Positions 1-11,840 of a DNA stretch of 64,000 bases are shown one piece after another. How positions within the stretch are numbered: position 1 is the first letter of the stretch; each line of letters starts with the position of its first letter. This DNA is from Margaritispora aquatica (taxonomy: Eukaryota > Ascomycota > Leotiomycetes > Helotiales > Discinellaceae). A model generated the notes under the pieces. That model worked only from the letters and a program-made list of their open reading frames with translations, did not search any database and was not told where the DNA came from. Where the stretch lies: the NCBI GenBank assembly GCA_007644065.1, contig VJWN01000005.1, positions 1,736,001-1,800,000 of the forward strand. The letters run 5' to 3'. A program made the position numbers and the translations under genes.

Positions 1-1
1 G

Positions 2-97
2 AGTCCTTTTCCTGGTATCAATGTCCGCGTGGGTGAGGCCACCAATCGGAAGTCTGGCCTCCAGTTGATCACTTATTGTGAGTTGACATGCATGTAA
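2..97 (+). CDS. possible 3' terminal exon of a gene starting upstream of the window
   Basis: The first bases are open in one frame for 31 codons, reading SPFPGINVRVGEATNRKSG and onward, and end at TAA (95-97). The composition looks like real protein, not random translation. A good donor, GTGAGT, lies at 78-83, so the exon may instead end at base 77 and splice into sequence further right, in which case the TAA would not be the true stop. No family is recognised. It is too short to exclude chance. Confidence 0.25.
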   Translation, partial: SPFPGINVRVGEATNRKSGLQLITYCELTCM

Positions 98-1220
98 GCA
101 GTGCAGTATATTTCAGCTCCAGTGTCAAAGTAACTTTCTGTCTCAAGAAAAACGAGATAGGACGGGTACCTTGCAGCATTTCCATTTCCATTCTTCAATC
201 TGAATTTACCTAAATGAGGGTGGCATCACATGATTGAAAGCCCCACTCCTCAAGTGAGGTGAGCAACACAGCTAAAGTACATCATTAACTTGTTCAAGCA
301 GCTCAATGTCAGCACGAATCTTTTCTCTTGCCGTACATCCGATCAAGTATCATAAAATCTCAGCCTAAGTTCCAGAACATCATCGCCAAGACGACTTAAA
401 GATGTGAAGGGGACCAATGTCTCGTTCCAGCCAGGTCCGAACCTTACTCTATTTCGATGGATGCCATGCATGTCAGATCTCACCCACCATCTTTAGAATC
501 TCCAGATATGCGTGTGGCAGGCCTCATAGGTACTATATGTGTCATTTAACTGTGAGGTAATGAATGGCCTCATATCGAATTGTTTTGTGCTGCCTTTGTA
601 GTCTATATGATTAGTCATGATCATGTTCCGCCTTATCGAGTTATCTTGTGAGGGAATGGTAGTTACAGAATTCTAGTGGTGGCCTCTCTGGCTTATGCCA
701 GGTACGGTGTTAGCGAGTAACCAATGAACGAAAGATGGCTCCATCTTGGTTGTTGAATTGGCAGCCGCCTCCAGACACCAGTGTCAATGAGTTGCGATTT
801 CGGCAAGAGTTCCTATTCGGGGACATATGAATGGCTTTCTTGAAAGAGTAAAAGTAAGAAAGCACAAGCTGGAAGAGCTTCTTACCTTTCTGCAGCCCGC
901 CTAGTTTTGTCATCAATTCGCAGTTCCAAGGAGAAGGATTATGGATTATACAAGCAGACCAAGCTCCTCATTCGGCTGGTTCAGGTCAAAATGTGGGTCA
1001 AGATCTCAAAACACACATATTGCCTGGCCTCAAACAAATGAATTTCTTCAAGCGTATTGTCGAAATTTATCTAGAACTAGCATCACACATAGATGAAATT
1101 ACTATAAAGGCATTGAAGTTCGCTGCTCACAGGACGCTCATCACCACTTTTTCACGACACAATCAGTTCTCCCTCGCATTTTTCAACAAATCTTTACTTC
1201 AACCAACGACATCATTCACA
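98..1220. other. intergenic, no gene seen
   Basis: There is no ORF with convincing coding character on either strand. The last 80 bases are pyrimidine/A-rich, as in fungal promoters and 5' leaders, and lead into the secreted-protein gene starting at 1221. Confidence 0.5.
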
Positions 1221-2002
1221 ATGCGTTTCAGTACCATTTTCGAGGCTCTTGCTTTCAGCTCAGTCGCTTCCGCGGCTTATATGAACACATGTGAGTTTAT
1301 TGAGCTCCCTGATCTCCTACATTGGTTGGAGATGGATCGACTTAATCTCCTCCATTTGGAATTCCTTTGGTTTGTGCCTTTGTACTGACCACATAAAGGC
1401 AGCGGAGTACATGGCCTCAGCGGATACCAAGGCAACACCTTCCAGATATCTGTTTCCGGTATCAGTTCCAGCCAAATCGGCTCCATCTGTGGTTCTGTCG
1501 ACAGCTATATCCGTGGTTACGCTAGGTATGTCCCGATCCAGTGTCCTATGCAGCATTATTCCTGCATGAATCTGCCTCGAAAAGCATGGCTTGTTTCCGA
1601 GCCGCATTCTTTTGTGTTCTTTCTAAACCGTTCATTGACTGACTTGGATTTTCTCGACTTATAGCAGCCTTGGTGTTAAGGTTGGAAACAACAACTGTGG
1701 TACAGGCTCATCTTCTATGGCTTTCACCATTCAGATGGATAAGAAAGCTTGGAATACTCAAGCAAGCATCATTGTGCAATCTTTGGGTGTCAAGGTTGAT
1801 GGAGTAAGTGACCACTTGCGGCTATCCCCTTTCATTTTCTTACGCTAGAAGCTATTGCAACATGGTCAGAGACATCTCACTAGGGATATCACTAGCTGGA
1901 CTTCATGAAAACTTTTGATCTCCTCTTATCGATGGAAGTGTGTACTGACTTAATGAATAGTGGACTGGAGGTGTGTCTTGCACCTGTGTTGATGGATGTT
2001 AA
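1221..2002 (+). CDS. small secreted cysteine-rich protein (candidate effector), 125 aa
   Basis: Four exons are inferred: 1221-1290, 1399-1525, 1665-1803 and 1961-2002. All three introns have GT...AG ends (GTGAGT, GTATGT, GTAAGT donors) and the frame closes exactly at TAA, which supports the model. The product begins with MRFSTIFEALAFSSVASAAY, a typical fungal signal peptide, followed by about 105 mature residues rich in Gly and Ser. It has six cysteines, the last three packed as CTCVDGC at the very C-terminus, so up to three disulfides are possible. The acceptor of intron 2 is ambiguous by one codon (1664 or 1667). No family is recognised. Size, secretion and cysteine content are those of fungal small secreted proteins and effectors; a role in host or microbe interaction is inference only. 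Confidence 0.75.
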
Positions 2003-3615
2003 GAAGTTACTGTTATTCAAGTCTGTTGCTCTTCGCTGTTGGGCTTTTATGTGCTAGAAGTCGAGAGCGAAGGGTAGGTGGGCGGGTGATAGTTGAAATA
2101 GCTTAAGATATGTGGAAGACGATGAAGAATGCTAGAACTGCCATTACGAATCTTAGACTCTAAATCTTATTACCAAACCAACAATGCTATCTCATTTCTA
2201 TGAATTGTGACCAGGCTGATGAAATTAAGTTCTCGTATGTGAGAAGTCATTTACTCTAAGCGAGAATAGTGTCATGTGCGTTAGGTGTATCCGTCTGTGG
2301 AAGAGTGGTTCAAACAAATACGCAAATCAAGAACATGTAGATTCTTTATGATATTGACATTTGCCATCTCCGATTCAAGTACAATAGTACTGTATTCAAT
2401 CGGCAATCTTAACATCTCGTGATTTTCCTTGCCAAGACGCTCCCATGAATTCTTGCGTAGATTTGAAAATAGCTACCTATACAAGGAAGATGGTCATTCA
2501 ATCCAACACATTGGAAGATTTGTCCCAGATCTTGAGTATGACAAAAGGAGAAATTCACACTTTGGGTATCGTATAGCAAACCAGCAAGGATGCAAAAACA
2601 ACCTTTGGCTCTCCTTATCTGCGCTTCAGTGACCGTCCACCACGAGCAGAGAAGCTCCGCTAACTATGAGCTTAAAAATTACTGGTCCAATGGCAATCTT
2701 TACAATGGATGAAAAAGGCCATGAATATCGATGTTTCTATTAGGTCTATTATGAACATCTCATCCATGTGGCCGATAGTTTGTACAGCAGTTTCGAGAGA
2801 TGTGAAAGGACAAACGCATGAGGTGCGATGCTGGCAAATCTAAAATGCCTTGAAGTAAGCACGATGATGTAACAAGAAACACAGATGGAGCATATAAAAT
2901 TTGAAGGAAGAGTAAGTAGATTGAACGTATGAGAGCAAGTATGCATGTGTTAGCTATGACTGACCTATGTCATGTGCTCGACGAGGTAGACGAGGATGAC
3001 AATTGTTGCGCTGACATTCCAATGTGCGAAAATAAAAGTAGATATTGCCTAACAAATAAAGATCGAGAACTAATAAGCCAGAACCTTGTTCTGTGGTCAC
3101 TCAAAGCCTATCCTCAAGCCTCGACTTTGACGCATGGTCAGCACACAAGTCATCCCTCGCACAACAATGAAATGAACACAAAAACACGTAAAAGGCAAGA
3201 GTCAAGAGTGACACAATGCTCTAGCACATTAGAATTTGAAGAAAAATGAGATTGTCGTTCTCAAAAACGAACACCGAATTAGCACACAGGAGACAACATA
3301 TTGAGCTTGGAGGCAGAAATGAACAACCATATATATAGAGGCAAAAGCATGTATTACCGCAACCGCTTAAGTTAGTTAGAGCTAACTCTCATGTCTTAAA
3401 GAATTTGTACTGTGATGTAGGACATGAGGAGGATATATATGAGGTGGGGCAAAAAAAAGGCCCCGTTGTCTTTAGTCCCGTGTTTCGTAGCTTAGTCATC
3501 AAATCATGTCCTATGGTTGGTGTTTTTCCGTTGCAGCGAACTTTACCTCTCTTTGTTCATCACATGAAACCCAGGCTATAGTTAACCACGACCATACGGT
3601 CAATTGTACGAAGTG
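2003..3615. other. intergenic, no gene seen
   Basis: Several short open frames occur (for example around 2929-3249) but they lack ATG context, splice logic or recognisable composition. It is AT-rich non-coding sequence, with 3' UTR of the preceding gene probably at the left end. Confidence 0.5.
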
Positions 3616-4373
3616 ATGGTAAAGACAATCCTCCAAGTTGTATTTTGCAGAGTCAATCCTTCAATTAAGCATTGGCGTTTATACACACCTCACACCTGCA
3701 GTCGACTTCTCCACAACAGAATGAACTATTCTCAAAAAATAACAGCTCCAAACGAGTGGCAGGTCCAAATACCCATGGAACTGTTACTGAATCAATAAAT
3801 CTCGCCCAGAGCACATACTCTACCCATTCGTCTGCTATCCTACGGGCACAATCATTGAGGCCGTTTGTCTGCGACGAGAATTACAAAATTGCCATTGACT
3901 TATGGTCCAATACTAGACCAGTAGGTATCATGACATTGGGACGTGCATTGCGTGATTACATCAACCCAGGTACTATGCTCATACCTCAAAGCAAAAATGG
4001 ACGCGCTCAAGACGTAGACGGCCATCGAGCGCCTCCAAAATACGTACTGGAGGAAATGAATACTCCTGCAATGCTCCAGGGCAGGGAAACGGCAATAGCA
4101 GAAGGGAAGAGGGCGAAGAAAATTATGAAGCTTTCCAAGCGATTTGTTTTCTCATTAGGCCCATATTCGAATGTTGAATATTATAAAGTTGTAATGGCCA
4201 AGGTTTTGTTGGGATACCGAGTTGAGATTCAATTGAGTTGTAAAGACGATTCTAGCGATCGGAAATCTATGGCAGCTTGGATGTCCAAAAACATACACCT
4301 TCGACCAGATGTTATGCTTTCTTCTATGTCGCTGCTATCGGCAGTTGTCATCCAACCGCAAGCGGACAACTAA
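3616..4373 (+). CDS. unrecognised protein with weak resemblance to translation initiation factor IF-3
   Basis: A long open frame runs to TAA at 4371-4373 but has no early in-frame ATG. A plausible start is ATG 3616-3618 followed directly by an intron 3619-3701 (GTAAAG donor, CTGCAG acceptor), giving MSTSPQQNELFSKNN and a 224 aa product. The middle reads like the IF-3 N-domain (DEN...VGIMTLGRALRDYINPG, then PPKYVLEEM). A later part, KRFVFSLGPYSN...KVLLGYRVEIQLSC, resembles the IF-3 C-domain strand-helix-strand. Fungal mitochondrial IF-3 (Aim23 type) would be the nearest known family, but the match is distant and no mitochondrial presequence is visible in this model. A start at the same ATG without splicing would give a mitochondrial-like N-terminus in the wrong frame. 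It could be a decayed paralogue. Confidence 0.4.
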
Positions 4374-5990
4374 ACTTGCTGCTGGGTGATGGAGGGGCCT
4401 CATAGAAGGAAAGATGGGCTGCTTGAAGAGCCCAATGATCAAACATGGAAGCTTGACAGAAAAATGGTTGCGACTGTCGAGAAAGTTCAACCTTGACCCG
4501 TCTTTATGAAATCAAGGACAGTTTTGAGCACGAAATAGGCTGCTTGACAAGGCGCATGTCGGAATTACTGCTGCCAAAAAGCATGAAAGCTAGTGAATCA
4601 ATGTTATTCTGGCGAAGTTATGAAGCGCCCTATCAACGCCTGTGTTCGAGTATTTGATCGTCGATTTGTCCTCGATCTGCGTTATCTTGTGGAAGGAGGC
4701 GATGGAAATTCGAAAGAACTTGCTGAAAGCAAGACGCCCAGAATCTAGCAAAGAGCAGGGCAATCACTCTCATCCACCATCGCTTCTCATCACTTGGATA
4801 CTTGCTAGAGTCTAAACAACCATGTTTGGAGACCTGTCTAGATGAGAGCCTACTAGGCCTAAAGTGGAAGGTATGAGAGAAACTTACCCACACCTCCGAG
4901 ATACGATTCGAATCGTTTACAATTGCCATACTGTACGTGCATTTTTAAAAGCGACAAGTAGATAGGGACATGGAGCGGGGATCTTCATGCTTTTGATCCC
5001 GCAGCAAAGCAAGTCACATCCAGGGTTTTGCCGCTTCATCTCGGCAGTCATCAACAACTACCTGATTTCAAGTGATCGAGTAATTGTTTTGATCTGGCTT
5101 TGAGACTAGTTGCATTTCAAGTGTAAAGCTATTGGTCATATCTTTCACTCGCCAGACTTCTTTATGCCGAATTTTCTGCGTATTTAGTACGATTGTTTGA
5201 TCCATTTTTGGAATGCAAAATCAACTTCATCATTCTTGATATTATTGCAGCCCTGGAGCCTTCGAAGGGCTTAAGCTTTGTGGCTCTCTTGTGCAAAGCT
5301 TATCTCAATTAGCAAGCACCCCTCGCATCAACCAAGCAATTGTTGGCGCATAAAAGCAAGCATTTATCCGTTCACTCCAGCTTATCTCCCCCGCTCTGCC
5401 ACCGATTTTCCCGGGGTACAACTGTTTACCACATCTCTACTCTCGCTTCGTTCCATCCATTGGTTGCGCCCGCACCTTCACGATGCCCCTGTAAACTTAT
5501 TGGGGGGTAGATCTCAAGCTTGGAAAGCTTCTTTGTTGAAAAGCTCGGATATTCTTTCGAGAATGAGAAGGTGGAGTATGCCCAAATTGCTTGAAGGCGA
5601 TTGCGCATCGGAGATGCTAATGAGAAAGGAAAGAGACGACGCCTTGCATTGTTGCAGAGCTTTCTCCTTCCTCCTACGACTCAACCTTGCAGCTAACATC
5701 CTTTTCACTCCAGAAATCACTGCAGGATATGGACCTTCTTGGTCTTGAGATCTATTTTGAAAACTGCGAGCGGCTACAGAGATTCTGTGCCCGAATGCAT
5801 GCTGAATGTTGAGATAATAATGTTGATATTTTGAGGAAGGTGGTAAACAGTTCAAGTTCGATTCAGATAGTATATAAGCATGTAGGTTTCTCTTCACTGT
5901 CATCTTCTCATCCAGTCTTCCCTGTCTTCAAATTTCTCTTCTTACCTTTCACTCTCTCTGCTCGGTCAAGTCGCTTCGCGAACAGTCAAA
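4374..5990. other. intergenic with promoter of the eqolisin gene at its right end
   Basis: Overlapping open frames on both strands at 4633-5903 have no recognisable product and mutually exclude each other. From about 5880 to 5990 the sequence becomes CT-rich, as expected of a fungal 5' leader, with a TATA box at 5871. Nothing else is seen. Confidence 0.5.
5871..5878 (+). promoter_or_regulatory. TATA box of the eqolisin gene
   Basis: TATATAAG lies 120 bases before the ATG at 5991 and is followed by a CT-rich stretch typical of strongly expressed fungal genes. It was identified by position and consensus only. Confidence 0.5.
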
Positions 5991-6905
5991 ATGCAACTCA
6001 TCACTCTCGCTGGTGCTATCCTGCTTGCAGGTAGTGCCATCCAGGGAGTCATTTCTGCCCCAGGAACTGCTATGCGAGCAGAGCGCCACCGCCAGCGAGC
6101 AGCTAATAGTCGCAAGAGCAACCCCATCAATCGTCTTGACGAGGGCACCAAGGGCCTGACAAATGAAACCAACGTGTCTTACAGCTCAAACTGGGCTGGA
6201 GCTGTTCTCATCGGCACTGGATTCAAGTCTGTCACTGGCACTTTCACTGTGCCAACAGTTAGCTTCCCCTCCTCTTTCTCTGCCCTTCATGAAGTATCAA
6301 GACTGACTTGACGCGCTTTGTTCAGCCAACGACTGCTGGGTCAGGCTCTGCCTGGGTCGGTATCGATGGTGACACATGCGGTACTGCAATCTTGCAGACA
6401 GGTGTTGATTGGACTAAATCTGGTTCTACAATTACCTACGATGCTTGGTATGAGTGGTATCCCGATTATGCCTATGATTTTTCTGGCATCACCAGTGAGT
6501 CCACCCAAAGATCAGTTACTTGACTCGGATACTTTCTAACATTACGCAGTCGCTGCTGGAAACGTAATCACTGTCACTGTGACCGCCTCTTCTAAGACTG
6601 CTGGAGTTGCCACAATTCTCAATGTCACCACGGGCAAGAGTGTGACCCACTCCTTCAGCAACGAAGCCTCGCTTGGATCACTATGCGAGTACAACGCCGA
6701 GTGGATCGTTGAGGATTTCGAATCCAGCGGCAGCTTGGTCAGCTTTGCTAACTTTGGCGCCGTCACTTTCACCAAGTGCTCGGCTGTCGGCTCAGCTGGC
6801 ACTGTTGGCACTACTGGTGCTACGATCATTGACATCAAACAGACCAGTGTCTTGACTGATTGTACGTTGGCTAGCAGCAGCTCTGTCGAGTGCACTTACG
6901 TTTAG
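5991..6905 (+). CDS. secreted glutamic endopeptidase (eqolisin, peptidase family G1)
   Basis: Acid-acting secreted protease of the scytalidoglutamic peptidase/aspergilloglutamic peptidase family. Exons are 5991-6257, 6326-6494 and 6550-6905, giving 263 aa. The N-terminus is a signal peptide (MQLITLAGAILLAGSAIQG), followed by a basic propeptide of about 30-40 residues and the mature domain starting near YSSNWAGAV. Hallmark segments are present: NWAGAV, AWVGIDGDTC, AILQTGVDW, YDAWYEWYPDYAYDF and NAEWIVEDFE. The catalytic pair is intact: Gln in ILQTG and Glu in NAEW are 83 residues apart, the same spacing as Gln53-Glu136 of scytalidoglutamic peptidase. Length is usual for the family. Intron 1 uses an unusual donor (GTTAGC), but it joins TFTVPT to PTTAGSGSAW in the expected way. 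Expected role: extracellular protein degradation at acidic pH. Confidence 0.93.
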
Positions 6906-8183
6906 ATGTAATGCGGAACTAGCTATCCCTGAGTATGTGGAGAGTGGCGAATGCGCAGAGGATACAAGAAGGATGGGAGAGAAGAAGGATATGTGGCAAA
7001 GAAGAGTCTTGGAAATTCTCTTGAATTTTTGATATGCAAGTTCCAATTGCGTGTTTTGGCACTTTGGAAAGCGTGGTGCGACTTGATCTATTGGCATTAC
7101 AATTAGTTGTCCGAGTTCATCCATTGTTGATAGATCATCATTTACTTTTGTTTGTGCTCGCTTTTGGTTCTGCGCATATTCACTGTGTGTAATGTGTGAT
7201 GTGTGCCCTTCACCCCCGATAGCAAGTACCAAGGAGACTACGCACAAGAGCGCACATTCAACTTCAGTCGACGTCATGTTTCAACAATCTTGTCTGAACT
7301 AGATATATAAACTTGTCTCATCCAATTGATGGCGCTATGTCTGTTGTTCAAAAATGCAGTTCACTTACCCACACCCAAACACTATAATTGCCAATACAGG
7401 CGAGAGCACTACAATCAAATAAATTGTAAACCTCAAGATCATACTTTCCATATTCTTGGCCTTGAATATCCAACATACGCCACTAGTACTAAACTCCTAG
7501 ATCATCATCTAGTACCCGACGGTGCTCAGCGCGGAAGTGAATTTCTTCGGCTACGAAGATTGAGGCGATTCTCGTTGTGATGATTTCAGAGAGGATGCGG
7601 CTTGAGGCAGTGTTTTGATGAGCTTTTGAGGGCAAGAAGGGTAGAGATATAGATTTTAAGAAGTATGGGGACGCTCCATACATTGTGTTCGCACTGATCC
7701 CTGGTTAGTAAGTACTCGTATAGGTTAAGAAAAGTTCAGTAATAGCATGTATGGAAGTTATAAAATGCTAAGTAGTTTTGTTTTCACTTAATTACTTGTT
7801 AGTAATCTCGTCAAAACCGCCACCATCACTTCAACATTTTCTTCCCCAGAAGCATAAAGGTATATTAATGGCAGTATAGTACGATCATATTTCGACGTTG
7901 TTATAGATTATAGTCATTTGAAAGAGTTAAATTCCGCTGAATTGTATCTGTATGATGAAGTGTTGTGCCAACCTCCCTTACAATGATTTAGGCCCAGACA
8001 AGCACCACGATCTTCTGTCTAGCTTCAATGCTCCATCTAATGTAAGCCGATATCCATTCGAGCTTCTAAGGGAAATATCTCAAAGACTAACAGGCCTTGT
8101 CTAAGCCTCAAGGTTCCTTCAACCGATTTCACTGGTAGCCAACCAAATCAGAGTTCAAAGACTGTAGCTCAAACGGACCATCA
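6906..8183. other. intergenic, no gene seen
   Basis: Contains the 3' UTR of the eqolisin gene and of the minus-strand gene that ends at 8184. Short open frames here (6792-7277 minus, 7326-7580 plus) are shadows or low-quality frames. The part at 7700-7980 is AT-rich. Confidence 0.5.
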
Positions 8184-9096
8184 TCAAGCCTTGTAGGAGG
8201 AGCGATCAATGATTTCAACATCAATTTCTCCAAGATCATAGTCGACCGGTGGGCCGCTGATATCCAAGTCAAGTTCGAAGCCTAGGTCATGCCATGGTGC
8301 GAGGTCGGGGAAGTTGGTTCCTGGTGGGATGAGAGTGTTTTGGACTCTTGAGCTGGTACTAGTAATGGTGGACGCTGCTGCGTTTGTGTGTAAGTTGAGT
8401 GCAGCTGCAGGTTTGTTTGGACTAGTAGCTTGAGCTGTCTTTGCTGGCGATGCAGCTGTACTCTTTTGGCTTGTGATAGTTTGTTGGGTAGTTTGTCTGT
8501 TTACGACTGCTGCAGCTGATGGGACAAACTTCTTGGCAGCAGGTGATATAGCTTCGGTTTTGATCTTCCTTCTTGATTAGCTTACTGCGCATCTCGTAAG
8601 TTTTTGCAGAACTCCGTACCTGAACACGTTCTTCCTTGATGACGACAGCATGCTTAGTCTCAACTTTCATCAAAACGTCAAACCCTCTACCCATGGAACC
8701 ACTTCTGCTCGCACTCACACCCTCTAAGAACTTGCAAGCCTGCATAGCGATCAACTCTCTAGCCGCATGCGCACTTCCCAACCTCTCCATCTGCTTACTC
8801 GCGAAAACCACCTTTTCTCCTCCTCCACCCTCCCCCATACCACTCAAGCTAATCTTAAGCACTGCGCCCCAACGCATTGGCTTTGTACTGGAAACTGGTG
8901 CTGTCGTGATGGGTACGGGCGTGACGCCGACAGCTCTGGCGGCGGCGATGTAGCGATCATTCCAGGTCTTGGTTCTGGGTGCAGAAGCGGGTGTTCCGCG
9001 CGTGGGAGTTTGTGGCGCGACGGGGATAGCGGGAGATTGAAATTGAGATTGAGATGGGTGCGATGGGGTGACGGGAGGTGGGCGGACGGGGGGCAT
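8184..9096 (-). CDS. unrecognised protein with a dsRBD-like segment, 285 aa
   Basis: Two exons on the minus strand, 9096-8620 and 8564-8184, joined over a 55 nt intron (GTACGG donor, GCTAATC branch-like site, GGAAG acceptor). The splice restores a long frame that would otherwise stop, ending in TGA at 8186-8184. The N-terminal 50 residues are Pro/Ser/Thr-rich. Residues of about 45-130 look folded, starting WNDRYIAAARAVG and containing WGAVLKISLSG, then SKQMERLGSAHAARELIAMQACKFLE. This last helix resembles the C-terminal helix of double-stranded-RNA-binding domains, preceded by strand-like sequence. The rest is low-complexity Ala/Thr/Ser with an acidic, probably strand-rich tail (WHDLGFELDLDISG). 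No family is assigned; the RNA-binding idea is inference. Confidence 0.7.
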
Positions 9097-11840
9097 TGTG
9101 ACTATTGAGCTCGGCGTTCGCTATTGGGAAGATGAATTGAAATCCAGTGTGATGGAGTGAGGGTTTGTGGTGAGAGACGTAGACGAGGCTTCGTGGTAAA
9201 TAAATACTGGGCGGCGAAACTTTGGAGGCTACAAATGATTTAAACGAAGGCAAAGGTGGATGTGAAGGATGTGAATCGAGGAACCAGATACACCAGTTTG
9301 GTTTTGACGAATTCTCTATATGATAGAGTCATCGAATGTAATTATCTGATGAATCAAGGGTCTCTAGGCACCATATTTATCAATATCTGTATTTTTTCTG
9401 AGGCTCGATCTGCGCTTGGATGGATAAATGTCTACATGACCATTGTACTTTGTAAAATCTCTATATCTCTCAAATTAATACACGACATCAAACCTGGAAC
9501 AATTACGATCTATACACTGGCATCTGAAAGCAGATACTAGGCGTTTTAAGGAGGACCAGAGGGCCTCCATGATTGCCGTCTGTTAACCCCTTATTGTAAG
9601 CGAGATCGTTGTCGTCTTGTGGCAAAAAGATTTTGTCTTGCTTCTTCACTCCATAATTTCAGAATTCCGTCACTTAGTTGTTTGAGTAAGTCATAACTGT
9701 TTGTTTTGTCCAAGGAAGGTGGGTTTGACGTCAATCCAGCGGACACAGCGTTTAAAACTTTAAGATAGGTAGTCTGGTAGGTCAATAAAGACCATCGATT
9801 ACCACGAGAGAAAGAGTAAGTTTGACAACAGATCTGATGTTATGAATTGATAACAGCTCTTGTAATTAGTGAACTTAGTCTTACAGCTGTATCTGGGCAG
9901 AAGGCTATTGCTTACAACCTGCAAGGAGAATTATAATCTAAGAGAAAATAAAATGAACAATTGCAATGTGTGTGGGGCGACTACCGTTGCAACAACTCCA
10001 AGCCGTTAGTCCTTAGGTTCATTTGTGGCTGCATGCATACCAAGGTGATCACTTGTGCCTTGAGATGTTGATTTATGCCTTTCGAACTACTCAACCTACC
10101 GATCAATTAATTGAGAACTGAATTTCAGGTAGAAAACCAAGGCGAGAAATTACCCGAAGAAACAACTCAAACCTTCGACTCTCTCAGAAAGTAATGATGC
10201 TTCGCGTTTATTACACCATGCACACGAATACAGCCTCAAAAGAACCTCAATTTCAAGAACCTCAAAATGTATAAAAGCCAACATTAGACCATTTAGAGTC
10301 ACGTCCACTATGCACATATCGAATCCAGATCCGACCTTACCTGCGAAATCCTGCATTCAAAGAGGTTGGAGGTTATGGCAAGATTGGTTAGTGTGCTAGA
10401 TGTTTTATAACTAACATTGAGCAAGTCAAAGTAATACCTTTCGATTGTAGTTTGGCTTGAATTTAAATTATCTACAGCAGATTGGCAGCAGGCTTAGAAA
10501 CAAGGAAAGAAACAATGACAGCAATACCCCAATGGAAAATAGCCAGAGGGCGACTGTTTTCAAACCATTCCCAAAGCTAATACCTCAGTTTCGAGCTACC
10601 AAAGAATATCATCAGCAAAGTCATTTATTATAAATCTTGCGATGAAACTATGAAATCGCTATATGATGTTTTGTTCGCATAGCTCTTGTCTTTCCTTGAC
10701 TCGTCAACTTCAAGAGTAAGACTATGTATTTATACTTGAGATCTACTTGCTCGCTCGCTCAGTCCTTTGATCAACAGTGGCCAAATCACTAAGCAGCGCC
10801 GAACTTAAGTTCTAAAGTTTGATGCATATTAGACATAGAACATTACAGCATATGGCGTGAATCTCTCTCCTCTTCACTACGAATGCTAAAGTAAGATTGC
10901 CTTACAGACATTTTAACTTGCTCGTCTCTCAGTTCTAAATACAAATACACACGCAGCTGTTGCATCCAAAGAGGTGAAACTCGTGCGCATCCAATCGAGA
11001 ACTTGGAAGTGAAGAGTTCCTCAGCATTCGCACTGACAGGGGCGCTTTTAGTCTTAAGATCAGTGTACTAGGTAAGAAGCCGGCAGTTAAGCGTTTCAAG
11101 CTTGGTCTTGGCGAAGGTTGACTTGGTAGAGTTGTGATAGCTTATAGAGAGACTTGAGTTCATAAATGACAGTGGAATGACCATGCAGTCTAATCGAAAT
11201 GACAGCAACAACAAAACCCTCCTTCTCTTCTCCTCTCATACCACACAACCAACAACGAAAGCGACTTAAGAAAGGCCGAACGAGAAAGAAACGAGAAAGA
11301 TTTTGAACACCAAAAGATCGACATCACCACTCAAGTGGATTACACATTCACCCACTAAACAGAATTTGAGCGGGTTCAGAACCATCCTGGGATGAACTTA
11401 AACATCTCCTTTTGATTACCCCGACGTCAATAAATGCTGTGCTGTTTATATATCTTGCTAATAGGAGACGAGATGGGTGAGTGAGTACTAGTGAGAAGTG
11501 TCAAGTGGAATGTAGTGGAGTGTAGTGAAAGACGGTGAGTCCTTAGTTTGTGAGAATGAATAAGTAGCGAAACCGGATAAGCAAGCAGAGGATAGAGCAA
11601 GGAAAAGTGAAGTTGAGATACAAGCCGTCACTCGAGCCGACAGAGAAGAAAAGCAGAGAATGAGATGGAGAGAATGTGATATGGTGATTGCTTTTGAAGT
11701 CGAAAAACACCTTGAGGCTGGGACTGCACTGGAATCATGGGATACACTGAGCGAAAAGAAATATACTAGAAAAGTATAGGATTTCCATCATAAAAATCTA
11801 AATTCAGCGGCGCTTTCCATTAAAACACACATACAACCTC
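9097..11840. other. 2.7 kb with no convincing gene
   Basis: This is one of the longest gaps in the window. Short frames exist (for example minus 9785-9591 and minus 10356-10150) but have no recognisable product, conserved start or splice partners. A pyrimidine-rich to A-rich transition at about 11210-11300 is promoter/leader-like, yet no ORF follows. A non-coding transcript or decayed gene is possible. The right end carries the 3' UTR of xylitol dehydrogenase. Confidence 0.45.

Noticed and set aside
2929..3249. 106 aa plus-strand ORF
   Set aside because: The composition is unlike a protein, no homologue is recognised and there are no splice partners; likely chance.
5278..5903. Overlapping ORFs of 156 aa (+) and 129 aa (-)
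   Set aside because: Both lack good ATG context and any recognisable sequence; they overlap each other and the eqolisin promoter.
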